64,000 bases of DNA from Cytobacillus pseudoceanisediminis. GTDB lineage: Bacteria; Bacillota; Bacilli; Bacillales; Cytobacillaceae. This document shows, piece by piece, positions 1 through 9,339 of the stretch. The stretch spans positions 5,236,001-5,300,000 of the forward strand of contig NZ_CP097349.1 in NCBI RefSeq assembly GCF_023516215.1. The letters run 5' to 3'. The translations under genes and the position numbers were made by a program. Under the pieces are notes generated by a model. That model saw only the letters and a program-made list of their open reading frames with translations. It had not been told where the DNA came from and did no database searches. Numbering within the stretch: the stretch's first letter is position 1; each line of letters opens with the position of its first letter.

Positions 1-46
1 TTATGGAAAAGACAAGGCCTGGTCTGCATTGAAAAGCTTTATGTAA
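1..46 (+). CDS. engB: GTP-binding protein EngB/YsxC, last codons only
   Basis: Reading from base 2, fourteen codons end in TAA at 44-46 and give YGKDKAWSALKSFM. This resembles the C-terminus of the ribosome-assembly GTPase YsxC (EngB), which ends in a GKDEAW-type sequence and sits just upstream of hemA in Bacillus. A strong terminator follows at once, which fits the end of a gene. The call rests on a very short match remembered from the family plus gene order, so it is tentative. The rest of the gene lies outside the window. Confidence 0.55.
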   Translation, partial: YGKDKAWSALKSFM

Positions 47-49
47 TTC

Positions 50-84
50 AAAAAATCCCGCTGCATTGTGCAGCGGGATTTTTT
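50..84 (+). terminator. Rho-independent terminator after engB
   Basis: A perfect 16-bp stem (50-65 with 69-84) with a TTG loop ends in a run of six T. The A-run on the other side would let it work in both directions. Confidence 0.9.
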
Positions 85-220
85 GTGATTTCTCCATTTG
101 GGTCTTTCGTCATAGAGAAGCTTTCAGTGCGATATTTTGCAGGGTGAAAGAATGGGATAATATGGATAATATTTTTGTCGAAGGGTGAGGAATCTGCAGA
201 ATACTGGAGGATAAGGAGTC

Positions 221-262
221 ATGTTGGAGTTCAAAGAGGGTAAGTTAATGAGAACAGCTTAA
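221..262 (+). CDS. Possible 13-codon leader ORF
   Basis: ATG at 221 follows a strong ribosome binding site (GGAGG and AAGGAG at 206-218). The frame MLEFKEGKLMRTA stops at 262. It lies upstream of the amino-acid transporter operon. It could be a translated leader peptide, the stump of a lost gene, or chance. I do not recognise the peptide, and there is no obvious terminator-antiterminator structure after it. Confidence 0.25.
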   Translation: MLEFKEGKLMRTA

Positions 263-295
263 ATTCTGTAATATCATTAATTATCATAAAATATG

Positions 296-310
296 AATTT
301 TGAGAATATT
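296..310 (+). promoter_or_regulatory. CodY-box-like site
   Basis: The 15-mer AATTTTGAGAATATT matches the CodY consensus AATTTTCWGAAAATT at 13 of 15 positions. It lies about 65 bp before the start of an amino-acid ABC transporter, a typical CodY target class. The region is AT-rich, so a chance match is possible. Confidence 0.45.
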
Positions 311-375
311 TTAAAATCATGATAGAGTTAAAGGGCATTTATAAAAGAGAGATACTGAAGGGGGAATTTAGACTA

Positions 376-1161
376 GTGAGACATTGGTTAAAAGGAATTA
401 TAGCAGCTGCTTTTGTATTGGTCCTGGCGGCATGCGGCGGATCAGAGGAAGCGTCTAAAAGCGGAATGGATCTAGTAAACGATGACAAATTTACGTATGC
501 AGCTTCAGGAGAGTTCAAACCTTTTAGTTATACAAATGATGATGGAAGCATGAGCGGATTTGATATTGATGTGGCCGAAGCTGTAGCAAAAGAACTCGGG
601 CTTGAGCCGGTTCAGAATAAATTTAAGTTTGGCGGTATTGTCGAAGGTGTGAAATCCGGCCGTTTTGATGCAGCGGTAGCCAGCCATACCATTACGGAAG
701 AACGTTTGAAGGCAGTCAATTTTTCGACGCCATATTACTATTCTGGCCCGCAAATTTATGTGCGTCCAGACAGCAGCGTTGAAACGCTTGCTGACCTCAA
801 AGGCATGGAAATAGCAGTATCGAAGGGTTCTACATATACTTCAAATGCAGAGGAGGCTACAGATAATATCCAGTTCTATGATAGTGATGTTGTAGCCCTG
901 GAGGCCTTGAGCAAGGGAAAACATGATGCGGTCATCACAGACTTTGTAACAGGTAAAGAAGCGATTGGCGCCGGAATGAAAATCGAAGGCAAAGAGCTGC
1001 TGGGCCGCAGTGAGCAGGCAATTGCTGTTGCAAAGGATAATAAAGAGCTGCTCGAAAAAGTGAATGAAGCTCTTGAAACACTTCGAGAGAATGGAACACT
1101 CACAGAAATCAGCAAAAAATATATCGGTGAAGATATAACAGTTGATCCTGAGAAGGAATAA
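376..1161 (+). CDS. Amino-acid ABC transporter, substrate-binding lipoprotein
   Basis: Extracellular solute-binding protein of the polar amino-acid uptake family (PF00497), 261 residues. A signal peptide with lipobox LAAC places it as a lipoprotein on the outer face of the membrane. The family signature GFDIDVAEAVAKELG and the stretch FDAAVASHTITEERLKAVNFS are visible. GTG at 376 is preferred because AAGGGGG lies 11 bases upstream; the frame is open further up to 319. The permease and ATPase genes follow in the same direction, so the three form one importer. The substrate cannot be read from the sequence; cystine, glutamine or arginine are all possible. Confidence 0.9.
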   Translation: MRHWLKGIIAAAFVLVLAACGGSEEASKSGMDLVNDDKFTYAASGEFKPFSYTNDDGSMSGFDIDVAEAVAKELGLEPVQNKFKFGGIVEGVKSGRFDAAVASHTITEERLKAVNFSTPYYYSGPQIYVRPDSSVETLADLKGMEIAVSKGSTYTSNAEEATDNIQFYDSDVVALEALSKGKHDAVITDFVTGKEAIGAGMKIEGKELLGRSEQAIAVAKDNKELLEKVNEALETLRENGTLTEISKKYIGEDITVDPEKE

Positions 1162-1242
1162 CATTGCGGGCGGATGTGTGTCAAACATTCGCCTGTTTTG
1201 TTTTTTACACAAACTGAAATAGCCAACTGAAGGGGGATTTTT

Positions 1243-1890
1243 GTGGATTTGCTTACAAAGTTTATGGATACATATCCCGTATTTTTAAAGGGAATGCTCT
1301 TAACCTTTCAATTAACCATTGTAGCGGTGTTTATTGCTATTTTTATAGGATTGTTTTTTGCCTTTTTAAAGATTTCGAGAATTAAAGTTCTGGAATGGAT
1401 TGCGGACATCTATATTTTCCTTGTAAGGGGAACGCCGCTTGTTGTTCAGATTTTCATCTTCTATTTCGGTTTGACAGCATTGGATATTTCACAGTTTTGG
1501 TCAGTTGTCCTTGGACTTGCTTTTCACAATGGTGCCTATATAGCCGAAATTTTCAGGGGCTCCATTCAATCCATCGACAAAGGACAAATGGAAGCAGGGC
1601 GTTCGCTGGGTATGACTGCTGGCCTTGCAATGAGAAGGATCATTCTGCCTCAGGCTTTCCGCCGGGCTATGCCGCCTCTTGGCAATCAATTTATCATTGC
1701 TTTGAAGGATTCATCACTTGCTTCCTTTATCGGCATGTACGAGCTCTTTAATGTGGCCACGACTTACGGTTCCAATGAATATGACTACATGAGTTATCTG
1801 CTGATCGTAGCTGTTTACTATTTAGTACTTGTACTTATTTTCTCTATCCTTGTAAATATGATTGAGAAAAGAATGGCAAGCAGTGATTAA
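1243..1890 (+). CDS. Amino-acid ABC transporter permease
   Basis: 215-residue inner-membrane subunit of the HisM/GlnP type (BPD_transp_1). It has about five membrane segments and the EAA-loop [20 protein letters not shown] that docks on the ATPase. GTG at 1243 sits seven bases after AAGGGGG (1230-1236). It lies between the binding-protein and ATPase genes, and with the ATPase forms the translocation unit. Only one permease gene is present, so the membrane channel is probably a homodimer. Confidence 0.92.
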   Translation: MDLLTKFMDTYPVFLKGMLLTFQLTIVAVFIAIFIGLFFAFLKISRIKVLEWIADIYIFLVRGTPLVVQIFIFYFGLTALDISQFWSVVLGLAFHNGAYIAEIFRGSIQSIDKGQMEAGRSLGMTAGLAMRRIILPQAFRRAMPPLGNQFIIALKDSSLASFIGMYELFNVATTYGSNEYDYMSYLLIVAVYYLVLVLIFSILVNMIEKRMASSD

Positions 1891-1904
1891 GGGGGAATGA
1901 AGGC

Positions 1905-2642
1905 ATGAGTGAATCGTATATGATTAAGGTGGAAAAATTGAACAAATCATTCGGGGATCTGCACGTACTAAAGGACATTGACATAACAGTAAAAGAAAGT
2001 GATGTTGTTTGCCTGATCGGTGCAAGCGGGTCCGGTAAAAGCACACTTCTCCGCTGCTTGAACTTTCTAGAATTAAAGGACAGCGGCAATATCATTTTTG
2101 AGGGCGAAAAGGTTGAAAAAGAAACACATGATCTAAATAAAGTAAGAGAAAAAGTAGGAATGGTTTTTCAGCATTTCCATTTATTTCCTCATATGACTGT
2201 TCTCGAAAATGTGATGGAAGCACCATTACATGTGAAAAGGCTTCCAAAGGATCAAGTAAAAAAAGATGCCCAGGACCTATTAAAAAAAGTAGGGCTTTCT
2301 GACAAGGAGAATGTATATCCATCAAAACTTTCGGGCGGACAAAAACAGCGTGTAGCCATTGCAAGAGCGCTGGCAATGAAACCCGATATCATGCTTTTTG
2401 ATGAGCCGACATCGGCACTTGATCCGGAGCTTGTAGGGGAAGTGCTTTCCACAATGAAAGAGCTCGCCCTTGAAGGGATGACAATGGTCGTTGTCACCCA
2501 TGAAATGGGCTTTGCAAGAGAAGTAGCAGACTGGGCTGTCTATATGCATGACGGTAGAATTGTAGAAGTGGGGCATCCGGAGGATTTGTTTAACAATCCA
2601 AAAGAACAAAGAACCAAAAATTTTCTCGATTCAGTACTCTAA
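1905..2642 (+). CDS. Amino-acid ABC transporter ATP-binding protein
   Basis: 245-residue ATPase of the GlnQ/HisP class. Walker [10 protein letters not shown], the signature [15 protein letters not shown] and Walker [15 protein letters not shown] are all intact, followed by the switch histidine in [10 protein letters not shown]. The start ATG has AAGGGGG upstream and lies 14 bp after the permease stop, so translation is probably coupled. It energises import of the amino acid bound by the upstream lipoprotein. A strong terminator closes the operon. Confidence 0.93.
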   Translation: MSESYMIKVEKLNKSFGDLHVLKDIDITVKESDVVCLIGASGSGKSTLLRCLNFLELKDSGNIIFEGEKVEKETHDLNKVREKVGMVFQHFHLFPHMTVLENVMEAPLHVKRLPKDQVKKDAQDLLKKVGLSDKENVYPSKLSGGQKQRVAIARALAMKPDIMLFDEPTSALDPELVGEVLSTMKELALEGMTMVVVTHEMGFAREVADWAVYMHDGRIVEVGHPEDLFNNPKEQRTKNFLDSVL

Positions 2643-2657
2643 CCAGTTTGAATATAA

Positions 2658-2697
2658 AAAGACAGGGAAAAGTTTACTATCCCTGTCTTTATTTTTT
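2658..2697 (+). terminator. Terminator of the amino-acid transporter operon
   Basis: An 11-bp stem AAAGACAGGGA (2658-2668) with TCCCTGTCTTT (2680-2690) is followed by A and seven T. Confidence 0.88.
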
Positions 2698-2700
2698 TGC

Positions 2701-3085
2701 CCCAGCGCCTGCCCCCTCGAGGTCATAAGCCTGTCTAGTTGCGGCTCCCAGGGACGAAAGACTAGCCAAACCCTTCCAGACGGAAAGAACACTTCCGGCA
2801 GGGCTCGTCTTATGCTTGTCATCCCTGTGCAGTTGCCTTCACATTTTCGGTTTGTCTAGTTGCGGCTCCTAGGAACTCGGGGTCATAAGCCGTTTCCTTC
2901 CGGCAGGAAAAACGCCTTCTTACAGGAACCGTCTTATGCCTGTCGTCCCTGGGCAGTCGCCTCCACATTTCAAGCAATCCTCCCCAAAAGGCAAAGAATG
3001 CCTTTCCGTGAGTCTCGTCTTGTGCTTGCAGGGGGTGAGCAGTAAGGGAAAGCTTCCTTGGATGTTCTTCGCAGGAACAGGCGCT
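2701..3085 (-). repeat. Degenerate GC-rich intergenic repeats, about 2.5 copies
   Basis: On the minus strand this block holds two, and part of a third, diverged copies of the family that forms the 124-bp array at 6027. Shared landmarks are GGAGGCGACTG, GCATAAGAC, GGCTTATGACC, CGAGG and AGGAGCCGCAACTAGACA. The copies lie head to tail at about 2707-2845 and 2848-2960, with a partial copy after 2985. Short open frames across it are repeat-derived and are not called as genes. It fills the gap between the transporter operon and the next gene. Confidence 0.7.
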
Positions 3086-3114
3086 TTTGGCTTGCTCCGA
3101 AGATGCTTACGCTT

Positions 3115-3600
3115 TTACTTTTTCTTCACTAATAAAAAATATAATCCAATTAGCATTAAAAGAATTGGCCATAGCTGCCAAACATCAGAAACACCATTTT
3201 CCAGGAGCCCCATCCACTCTGCAACCCTGTCATAAAAAAGAAGCAATGCGGCAAGAATTAAAAATAAGATGCCCTGGAACAATCCTGCCCCTGTTTTCTG
3301 ATGACGAAGGAGGAAGCCGAGAGCAATTATCAGAATAAATGTTCCGATATGATCCGGCCAAATTTCCAGGCGGTTCACCACATGAAAGTGAAGGCCAAAT
3401 CCTGTTAAAATGACACCTGGCAATATGGAATCATAATCCCTTGCTCCATATCCCTGAATTAAAAAGGCTGCTCCGACGATAATGAGAAGGGTCGGCCAGG
3501 AATAGAACGGCTGTAAGGCAGTAAATCCGCTCTGCTGAAGGAAAAAGTAGGCTCCAAATCCGAGTAAAATAATTCCTGGAAAAACACGCTGATTTTTCAT
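3115..3600 (-). CDS. LiaI/LiaF-type transmembrane protein
   Basis: A 161-residue integral membrane protein of the LiaI-LiaF-like N-terminal domain type (DUF5668). It shows paired short hydrophobic segments with the recurring pattern FPGIILLGFGAYFFLQ, then LPGVILTGFGLHF, then WPILLMLIGLYFLL. ATG at 3600 (protein MKNQRVFPG) is chosen over the TTG six codons upstream because AGTGGTG lies just ahead of it. It is transcribed away from hemA. Its role is unknown. LiaF itself tunes a cell-envelope two-component system, but no kinase or regulator is nearby, so a link to envelope stress is only inference. Confidence 0.75.
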   Translation of the reverse strand: MKNQRVFPGIILLGFGAYFFLQQSGFTALQPFYSWPTLLIIVGAAFLIQGYGARDYDSILPGVILTGFGLHFHVVNRLEIWPDHIGTFILIIALGFLLRHQKTGAGLFQGILFLILAALLLFYDRVAEWMGLLENGVSDVWQLWPILLMLIGLYFLLVKKK

Positions 3601-3777
3601 AAAAAACACCACTTCCAATAAGGTATACTTGAATCCGGCAAGTTTTTTTGTTACTGTACATAAGGGAGTATTTGTCTATTTAAGGATACCTATGACCAGG
3701 CTCCTGTTTAAAAAATATAGTACCATATGTGTTCAATATCTGTTCACATTTAAGCATTAATTGAAAAAATAGAAATG

Positions 3778-3792
3778 ATATAATTAATATTA
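3778..3792 (+). promoter_or_regulatory. PerR-box-like site in the hemA promoter region
   Basis: ATATAATTAATATTA matches the PerR box TTATAATNATTATAA closely (12 of 15 when the middle base is taken as T). It overlaps the AT-rich promoter region, which includes TTGAAA at 3761, TAATAT at 3785 (18-bp gap) and TATAAT at 3779. PerR control of hemA is known in B. subtilis. The AT-rich setting makes this a weak call. Confidence 0.35.
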
Positions 3793-3828
3793 ATGAACAA
3801 GGCAATAATTCTGGGGGTGTCAATTTCA

Positions 3829-5178
3829 ATGCATATCTTGGTCGTCGGTCTAAACTATAAAACTGCCCCTGTTGAAATCCGTGAACGTCTAACCTTTAAT
3901 CCTTCACAATTGGGCGAGGCAATGAAGACATTAAATGACAAAAAAAGCATTTTAGAGAATGTCATTCTGTCTACATGCAATCGGACCGAAATTTATGCAG
4001 TTGTGGACCAGCTTCATACTGGCCGCTATTATATAAAGGAATTTTTGGCAGAACATTTCAAAATGGATCAGAGTGAATTTTCTCCATTCCTATTTATTTA
4101 TGAAGAGGATGGGGCCATTGAGCATCTATTCAAGGTAGCATGCGGCCTTAACTCCATGATCCTTGGCGAAACACAGATTTTAGGACAGGTAAGGACAAGT
4201 TTTCTGGAGGCTCAATCAGAAAATACAACCGGAACAGTTTTTAACCACTTGTTTAAGCAGGCAGTAACGCTCGCTAAGCGGGCACACTCTGAAACGGAGA
4301 TAGGGGCAAATGCAGTTTCTGTCAGTTATGCAGCAGTGGAACTGGCTAAGAAGATTTTCGGATCCCTCCAAAATAAACATGTTCTTATTTTAGGAGCCGG
4401 TAAAATGGGGGAGCTGGCAATCCAAAACCTTCATGCCAACGGAGCCAGTAAAGTAACAGTTATTAACCGTACATTCGAAAAAGCGCAGGATCTCGCAAGC
4501 CGCTATGCGGGCCAGGCAAAAACATTGCATGAGCTTCAATGTGCCCTTGTTGAAGCAGATATTTTAATTAGTTCTACTGGGGCAAAAGAGTTTGTTGTCA
4601 CGAAGGAAATGATGGCTTACGCAGAAAAAATGCGCAAAGGCAAGCCTCTATTTATGGTGGATATTGCTGTCCCAAGAGATCTGGATCCGAAACTGGCTGA
4701 TCTGGACAGCGTTTTCCTATATGATATTGATGATCTTGAAGGCATTGTTGAAGCAAACCTTCAGGAGCGTAAAAAGGCAGCCGAGAAGATTCAGCTTATG
4801 ATTGAAGGGGATATTGTTGAATTCAAGCAATGGCTGAACTTGCTTGGTGTTGTTCCGGTAATTTCCGCTTTGCGTGAGAAAGCACTGGCTATACAGAGTG
4901 AAACCATGACAAGCATTGAAAGAAAGCTGCCGCATTTGAGTGATCGTGATAAAAAAGTGCTGAACAAGCATACAAAGAGCATCATCAATCAGCTATTAAA
5001 AGATCCTATTTTACAAGCTAAAGAAATGGCTGGACAGAAAGATTCGGAACAGGCATTAGACTTATTTGTAAAAATCTTTAATATAGAAGAACTTGTTTCA
5101 GATCAGCAGAACGTGCCCGCAGCAGCCAAACCAAAGCACGCATTCGCTCAATCACCGCAGACTTCCTTTCAATCATAA
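3829..5178 (+). CDS. hemA: Glutamyl-tRNA reductase
   Basis: First step of C5-pathway heme synthesis: reduces Glu-tRNA(Glu) to glutamate-1-semialdehyde with NADPH. The N-terminal catalytic domain carries the nucleophile cysteine in STCNRTEIY, then comes the NADP-binding fold with [10 protein letters not shown], then a helical dimerisation domain. ATG at 3829 ([18 protein letters not shown]) matches the family start and follows GGGGGTG (3812-3818); twelve upstream in-frame codons are probably not translated. It heads the hemAXCDBL operon. About 450 residues, normal for Bacillus. Confidence 0.96.
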   Translation: MHILVVGLNYKTAPVEIRERLTFNPSQLGEAMKTLNDKKSILENVILSTCNRTEIYAVVDQLHTGRYYIKEFLAEHFKMDQSEFSPFLFIYEEDGAIEHLFKVACGLNSMILGETQILGQVRTSFLEAQSENTTGTVFNHLFKQAVTLAKRAHSETEIGANAVSVSYAAVELAKKIFGSLQNKHVLILGAGKMGELAIQNLHANGASKVTVINRTFEKAQDLASRYAGQAKTLHELQCALVEADILISSTGAKEFVVTKEMMAYAEKMRKGKPLFMVDIAVPRDLDPKLADLDSVFLYDIDDLEGIVEANLQERKKAAEKIQLMIEGDIVEFKQWLNLLGVVPVISALREKALAIQSETMTSIERKLPHLSDRDKKVLNKHTKSIINQLLKDPILQAKEMAGQKDSEQALDLFVKIFNIEELVSDQQNVPAAAKPKHAFAQSPQTSFQS

Positions 5179-5192
5179 AAGGGGTCCTGTCC

Positions 5193-6026
5193 ATGTCTGA
5201 CATCTATATGACACGGCTGCACGAATTAACGGTGGTTCTGTATGCCCTATGTGTCTTATTATATTTTATTGATTTTCTTCATCATAACCGGAAGGCGAAT
5301 AGGATTGCCTTCTGGTTACTTGCATTTGTATGGGTGCTTCAAACGGTGTTCCTGATACTTTATATGATTAATACAGGAAGGTTTCCTGTATTGACCATTT
5401 TTGAGGGCCTATACTTTTATGCCTGGGTGCTTATCACTCTTTCTTTGGGAATTAACAGGCTGCTCAGAGTCGATTTTATCGTCTTTTTTACAAATGTTCT
5501 CGGCTTTATCATAATGGCGATCCATACATTCGCACCTGTGCAGATTGATTCGGCTGTCAAAGCACAGCAGCTCATATCAGAACTTCTGCTGATTCATATA
5601 ACGGTTGCAATCCTTTCATATGGAGCGTTCTCGCTATCCTTCGTTTTTTCATTGCTTTATCTGATTCAATACGATTTGCTGAAAAGGAAAAAATGGGGAA
5701 CGAGGCTGCTCCGGATAACAGATTTGTCAAAGCTTGAACATATGTCGTATGTATTAAATGTAATCGGTGTACCTATGCTGATGATAAGTTTAATTTTAGG
5801 TATCCAGTGGGCCTACATTAAATTGCCCCATATGGTCTGGTATGACTCAAAGGTGATCGGTTCTTTCATTGTCCTTGCTTTATATAGTATTTATCTCTAT
5901 ATGAAAGTTGGAAAGGGCCTATATGGAAAATCTTTAGCCCTCTGGAATTTGGCATCATTTTTAATTGTATTAATCAACTTCTTTTTATTTGGTAAACTTT
6001 CATCTTTCCATTTTTGGTATTCATAG
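5193..6026 (+). CDS. hemX: HemX, membrane protein of the heme operon
   Basis: A 277-residue integral membrane protein with about eight hydrophobic segments, of the cytochrome c assembly (CcsA/HemX) family. In B. subtilis HemX lowers the level of HemA and so limits heme synthesis; I infer the same role from its place directly after hemA, 14 bp downstream. ATG at 5193 follows AAAAGGGG. A tandem repeat array begins immediately after its stop codon and separates it from hemC, which is unusual for this operon. Confidence 0.93.
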   Translation: MSDIYMTRLHELTVVLYALCVLLYFIDFLHHNRKANRIAFWLLAFVWVLQTVFLILYMINTGRFPVLTIFEGLYFYAWVLITLSLGINRLLRVDFIVFFTNVLGFIIMAIHTFAPVQIDSAVKAQQLISELLLIHITVAILSYGAFSLSFVFSLLYLIQYDLLKRKKWGTRLLRITDLSKLEHMSYVLNVIGVPMLMISLILGIQWAYIKLPHMVWYDSKVIGSFIVLALYSIYLYMKVGKGLYGKSLALWNLASFLIVLINFFLFGKLSSFHFWYS

Positions 6027-6560
6027 AAAAGCGGAGGCGACTGTTCAGCCCCGACAAGCATAAGATGGGCTGTGGCGCGGCGCAGTTTGCCGCAGAGCAG
6101 ACCAGCTTATGACCTCGAGGGGCTAGGAGCCGCAGCTGGACATAGCAAAGAAAAGCGGAGGCGACTGTTCAGCCCCGACAAGCATAAGATGGGCTGTGGC
6201 GCGGCGCAGTTTGCCGCAGAGCAGACCAGCTTATGACCTCGAGGGGCTAGGAGCCGCAGCTGGACATAGCAAAGAAAAGCGGAGGCGACTGTTCAGCCCC
6301 GACAAGCATAAGATGGGCTGTGGCGCGGCGCAGTTTGCCGCAGAGCAGACCAGCTTATGACCTCGAGGGGCTAGGAGCCGCAGCTGGACATAGCAAAGAA
6401 AAGCGGAGGCGACTGTTCAGCCCCGACAAGCATAAGATGGGCTGCGGCGCGGCGCAGTTTGCCGCAGAGCAGACCAGCTTATGACCTCGAGGGGCTAGGA
6501 GCCGCAGCTGGACATAGTAAAGAAAAGCGGAGGCGACTGTTCAGCAGGAGCCATAGCTAG
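6027..6560 (+). repeat. Tandem array: four 124-bp units plus a truncated fifth
   Basis: Units start at 6027, 6151, 6275 and 6399, exactly 124 bp apart. A fifth starts at 6523 and lacks its middle part, joining GACTGTTCAG directly to a variant of the unit's 3' end. Units 1-3 look identical; unit 4 differs by about two bases. Each unit has dyad symmetry, with CATAAG paired to CTTATG, AGCCCC to GGGGCT and a GC-rich centre, so transcripts would fold into strong hairpins. The array lies inside the transcribed hem operon. It is not divisible into codons (124 is not a multiple of 3), and I see no gene in it. Confidence 0.95.
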
Positions 6561-6581
6561 ACATATTTGCAGGAGGCAGTC

Positions 6582-7516
6582 ATGAGAAAAATTATCGTAG
6601 GTTCAAGACGAAGCAAGCTGGCACTAACTCAGACAAATTGGGTGATCAGCCAATTGAAAAGCATTGATCCATCCTTTGAGTTCGAGGTGAAGGAAATTGT
6701 CACTAAGGGTGATAAAATTCTTGATGTTACCCTTTCAAAGGTCGGAGGAAAAGGGTTGTTCGTAAAGGAAATAGAGCAGGCCATGCTTGATGAAGAAATA
6801 GATATGGCTGTACATAGCATGAAGGATATGCCCGCTGTTCTTCCGGCAGGGCTGACAATTGGCAGCATTCCTGAAAGAGAAGACCATCGGGATGCCCTTA
6901 TCTCAAAAGGGCATATAAAACTGAATGACTTAAGGGAAGGATCTATTGTAGGAACAAGCAGCCTGCGCAGAGGGGCACAATTGCTGGCACAGCGTCCGGA
7001 TCTGGAGATTAAGTGGATCAGAGGAAACATTGATACCAGATTATCTAAACTGGAAACGGAAGAATATGATGCGATTATTCTTGCAGCAGCAGGTCTCTCC
7101 CGAATGGGCTGGGCGGCTGATGTTGTTACAGAATTCCTGGAGCCGGAAGTTTGTGTGCCGGCTGTTGGCCAGGGGCACTATCCATTGAGTGCCGTGAAAG
7201 TGATAAGGAGCTTCGTGCATTGCTGGATAAATTTACATGCTCTGAGACGAATCAGACTGTACGTGCAGAGCGTGCGTTCCTTCATAAAATGGAAGGCGGC
7301 TGCCAGGTTCCGATTGCAGGGTTTGCCACAATTAATGAAACGGGTGAAATGGAGTTAACCGGACTTGTAGGTTCCCCTGATGGAAAAGTGATTTATAAGG
7401 AGACCCTAGCAGGTTCTGATCCGGAAGAACTTGGTGTTAAGATGGCTGACATGCTAACCGAACAAGGGGCCAAAGAGCTGATTGACAGAGTGAAAGAGGA
7501 GCTTGACGGGCAATGA
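6582..7516 (+). CDS. hemC: Hydroxymethylbilane synthase (frameshifted here)
   Basis: Polymerises four porphobilinogens into hydroxymethylbilane. ATG at 6582 follows GCAGGAGG. The N-terminal part ([29 protein letters not shown]) is in one frame and the C-terminal part, with the cofactor-attaching cysteine in [11 protein letters not shown], is in the next. The break is at GGGG (7172-7175): one more G restores [19 protein letters not shown]. As written, the first frame loses the dipyrromethane cysteine, which would kill heme synthesis, so a missing base in the sequence is far more likely than a real mutation. Its stop overlaps the hemD start. Confidence 0.93.
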
Positions 7517-8295
7517 AACAGACTTCCCCTTTAGAAGGCATGACTGTTTTAGTGCCAAGAGGGAAAAAACAGGCTCACTCCTTTTCGGCTCTTATCCAAA
7601 GCTATGGGGGGATACCTGTTGAGATCCCCTTGATTGCTTTCGAGCCATTGCAGGATAAGGAAACTTTATATAAAACACATAAGCGGATTCAAACTTATGA
7701 TTGGGTGATTTTCACAAGCGCGACAGCTGTGGACGCTTTTTTTGAAAATCTGAGTCAGGGCGGGCCTTTCCCTAACATAGCGGTTATCGGAGAGAAGACT
7801 AAGAAATTGCTTATGGATAAGGGATTAAAAGTGCAATTTATGCCTCGGGATTATGTTGCTGAAGGGTTTGTTGAGGATTTTTTGCCATTAGTAGAAGAAG
7901 GGATGAAAGTATTAATCCCCAAAGGGAATCTGGCGCGTGACTATATCGCAGCCTCCCTTTCGGAAAATGGTGCAGACGTTGATGAAATCATTGTTTATGA
8001 GACAACTTTTCCACGTGAAAGCATCGGTCTGTTAAAAAAACAGCTTTCAGGAAAAGGGTTAGATATTCTTGCTTTTACCAGCCCTTCCACAGTAGATCAT
8101 TTTATAGGGGCTTTAAAGGAGCTTGGATATGAGAATGCTGTTAAAGACAGTGTGGTGGGCTGCATCGGGCCTGTGACTAGAGAACGCGCAAAGGCTTATG
8201 GGCTGCAGGTTCATGCGGTTCCTGAAGAATATACAGTACATAACATGCTTAAGAGCATTATTAGCTACTTGGCAGAAATCAGGAGGGAAAATTAA
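7513..8295 (+). CDS. hemD: Uroporphyrinogen-III synthase
   Basis: Closes and inverts ring D of hydroxymethylbilane to give uroporphyrinogen III. 260 residues of the two-lobed HemD fold. Family sequence identity is always low, but [29 protein letters not shown] and [16 protein letters not shown] are typical. ATG at 7513 overlaps the hemC stop (ATGA) and the gene ends in TAATG shared with hemB, so the three are translationally coupled. Confidence 0.93.
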   Translation: MKQTSPLEGMTVLVPRGKKQAHSFSALIQSYGGIPVEIPLIAFEPLQDKETLYKTHKRIQTYDWVIFTSATAVDAFFENLSQGGPFPNIAVIGEKTKKLLMDKGLKVQFMPRDYVAEGFVEDFLPLVEEGMKVLIPKGNLARDYIAASLSENGADVDEIIVYETTFPRESIGLLKKQLSGKGLDILAFTSPSTVDHFIGALKELGYENAVKDSVVGCIGPVTRERAKAYGLQVHAVPEEYTVHNMLKSIISYLAEIRREN

Positions 8296-9275
8296 TGGAT
8301 CTTCAATTTAATAGACATAGACGCCTTCGCAAAAGTCCGAATATGAGAGCGCTTATCCGTGAGAACTTCTTGCGTACAGAGGATTTAATTTATCCAATTT
8401 TCGTGGCAGAAGGAGACGATATTAAAAGAGAAATCCCTTCGATGCCGGGAATATACAATTTGTCGCTTGATCACCTCGAAGAGGAAATGAATGAAGTTGT
8501 TTCTCTTGGAATAAAATCGGTGCTCTTATTTGGAATACCTAAAGAGAAAGATGCATGCGGGGAGCAGGCTTATCATGATCATGGGATCGTGCAGGAAGCT
8601 ACAAGATTTATAAAAGCTAAATATCCGGAAATTATCGTAATTGCTGATACATGCCTTTGCGAGTATACCGATCATGGCCATTGCGGATTAATTGAAAATG
8701 GAGAAGTGCTGAACGATGCATCCCTTGAACTGCTTGTGCAGACAGCTGTCAGCCAGGCTAAAGCAGGAGCAGACATAATTGCCCCGTCAAATATGATGGA
8801 TGGATTTACAGCAGCTATCCGGGCAGGTCTTGATGAAGCCGGATTTGAAGATATCCCGGTTATGTCTTATGCGGTTAAATATGCATCTGCATTCTATGGT
8901 CCTTTCCGTGATGCAGCTGACAGCACGCCGCAATTTGGCGACCGAAAAGCATATCAGATGGATCCTTCCAACCGCATGGAAGCCATGCGAGAAGCAGAAT
9001 CTGACTTAATGGAAGGGGCAGACTTCCTGATTGTTAAACCGGGAATGCCTTATCTGGATATTGTTCGGGATGTGAAAAACAACATCAACCTGCCGATTGT
9101 GATTTATAATGTGAGCGGTGAATATTCAATGGTTAAAGCTGCTGCACAGAACGGCTGGATCGATGAACAGAAAATCGTCATGGAAATGCTCACAGGCATG
9201 AAGCGTGCAGGAAGTGATTTAATTATTACTTACCATGCGAAAGATGCGGCAAGGTGGATTAAGGAACAGGACTAA
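8295..9275 (+). CDS. hemB: Delta-aminolevulinic acid dehydratase (porphobilinogen synthase)
   Basis: Condenses two 5-aminolevulinates to porphobilinogen. 326 residues. The metal-site cysteine region [15 protein letters not shown], the active-site lysine in [18 protein letters not shown] and the Schiff-base lysine in [11 protein letters not shown] are present. The three cysteines point to the zinc-dependent type. The start overlaps the hemD stop. Confidence 0.96.
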   Translation: MDLQFNRHRRLRKSPNMRALIRENFLRTEDLIYPIFVAEGDDIKREIPSMPGIYNLSLDHLEEEMNEVVSLGIKSVLLFGIPKEKDACGEQAYHDHGIVQEATRFIKAKYPEIIVIADTCLCEYTDHGHCGLIENGEVLNDASLELLVQTAVSQAKAGADIIAPSNMMDGFTAAIRAGLDEAGFEDIPVMSYAVKYASAFYGPFRDAADSTPQFGDRKAYQMDPSNRMEAMREAESDLMEGADFLIVKPGMPYLDIVRDVKNNINLPIVIYNVSGEYSMVKAAAQNGWIDEQKIVMEMLTGMKRAGSDLIITYHAKDAARWIKEQD

Positions 9276-9339
9276 TAATATGATGTCTTAGTAAGTCTTA
9301 GTAATTGAAAACTTCTTATTAAACGAAAAGAGGGATGAC

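Noticed and set aside
2860..3338. Open frames of 60-100 codons on the plus strand around 2860-3340
   Set aside because: They run through the degenerate repeat block or antisense to the LiaF-like gene and match no family I recognise.
6027..6560. A CRISPR-like array
   Set aside because: The units are contiguous 124-bp tandem copies without unique spacers, so this is a tandem repeat, not a CRISPR.
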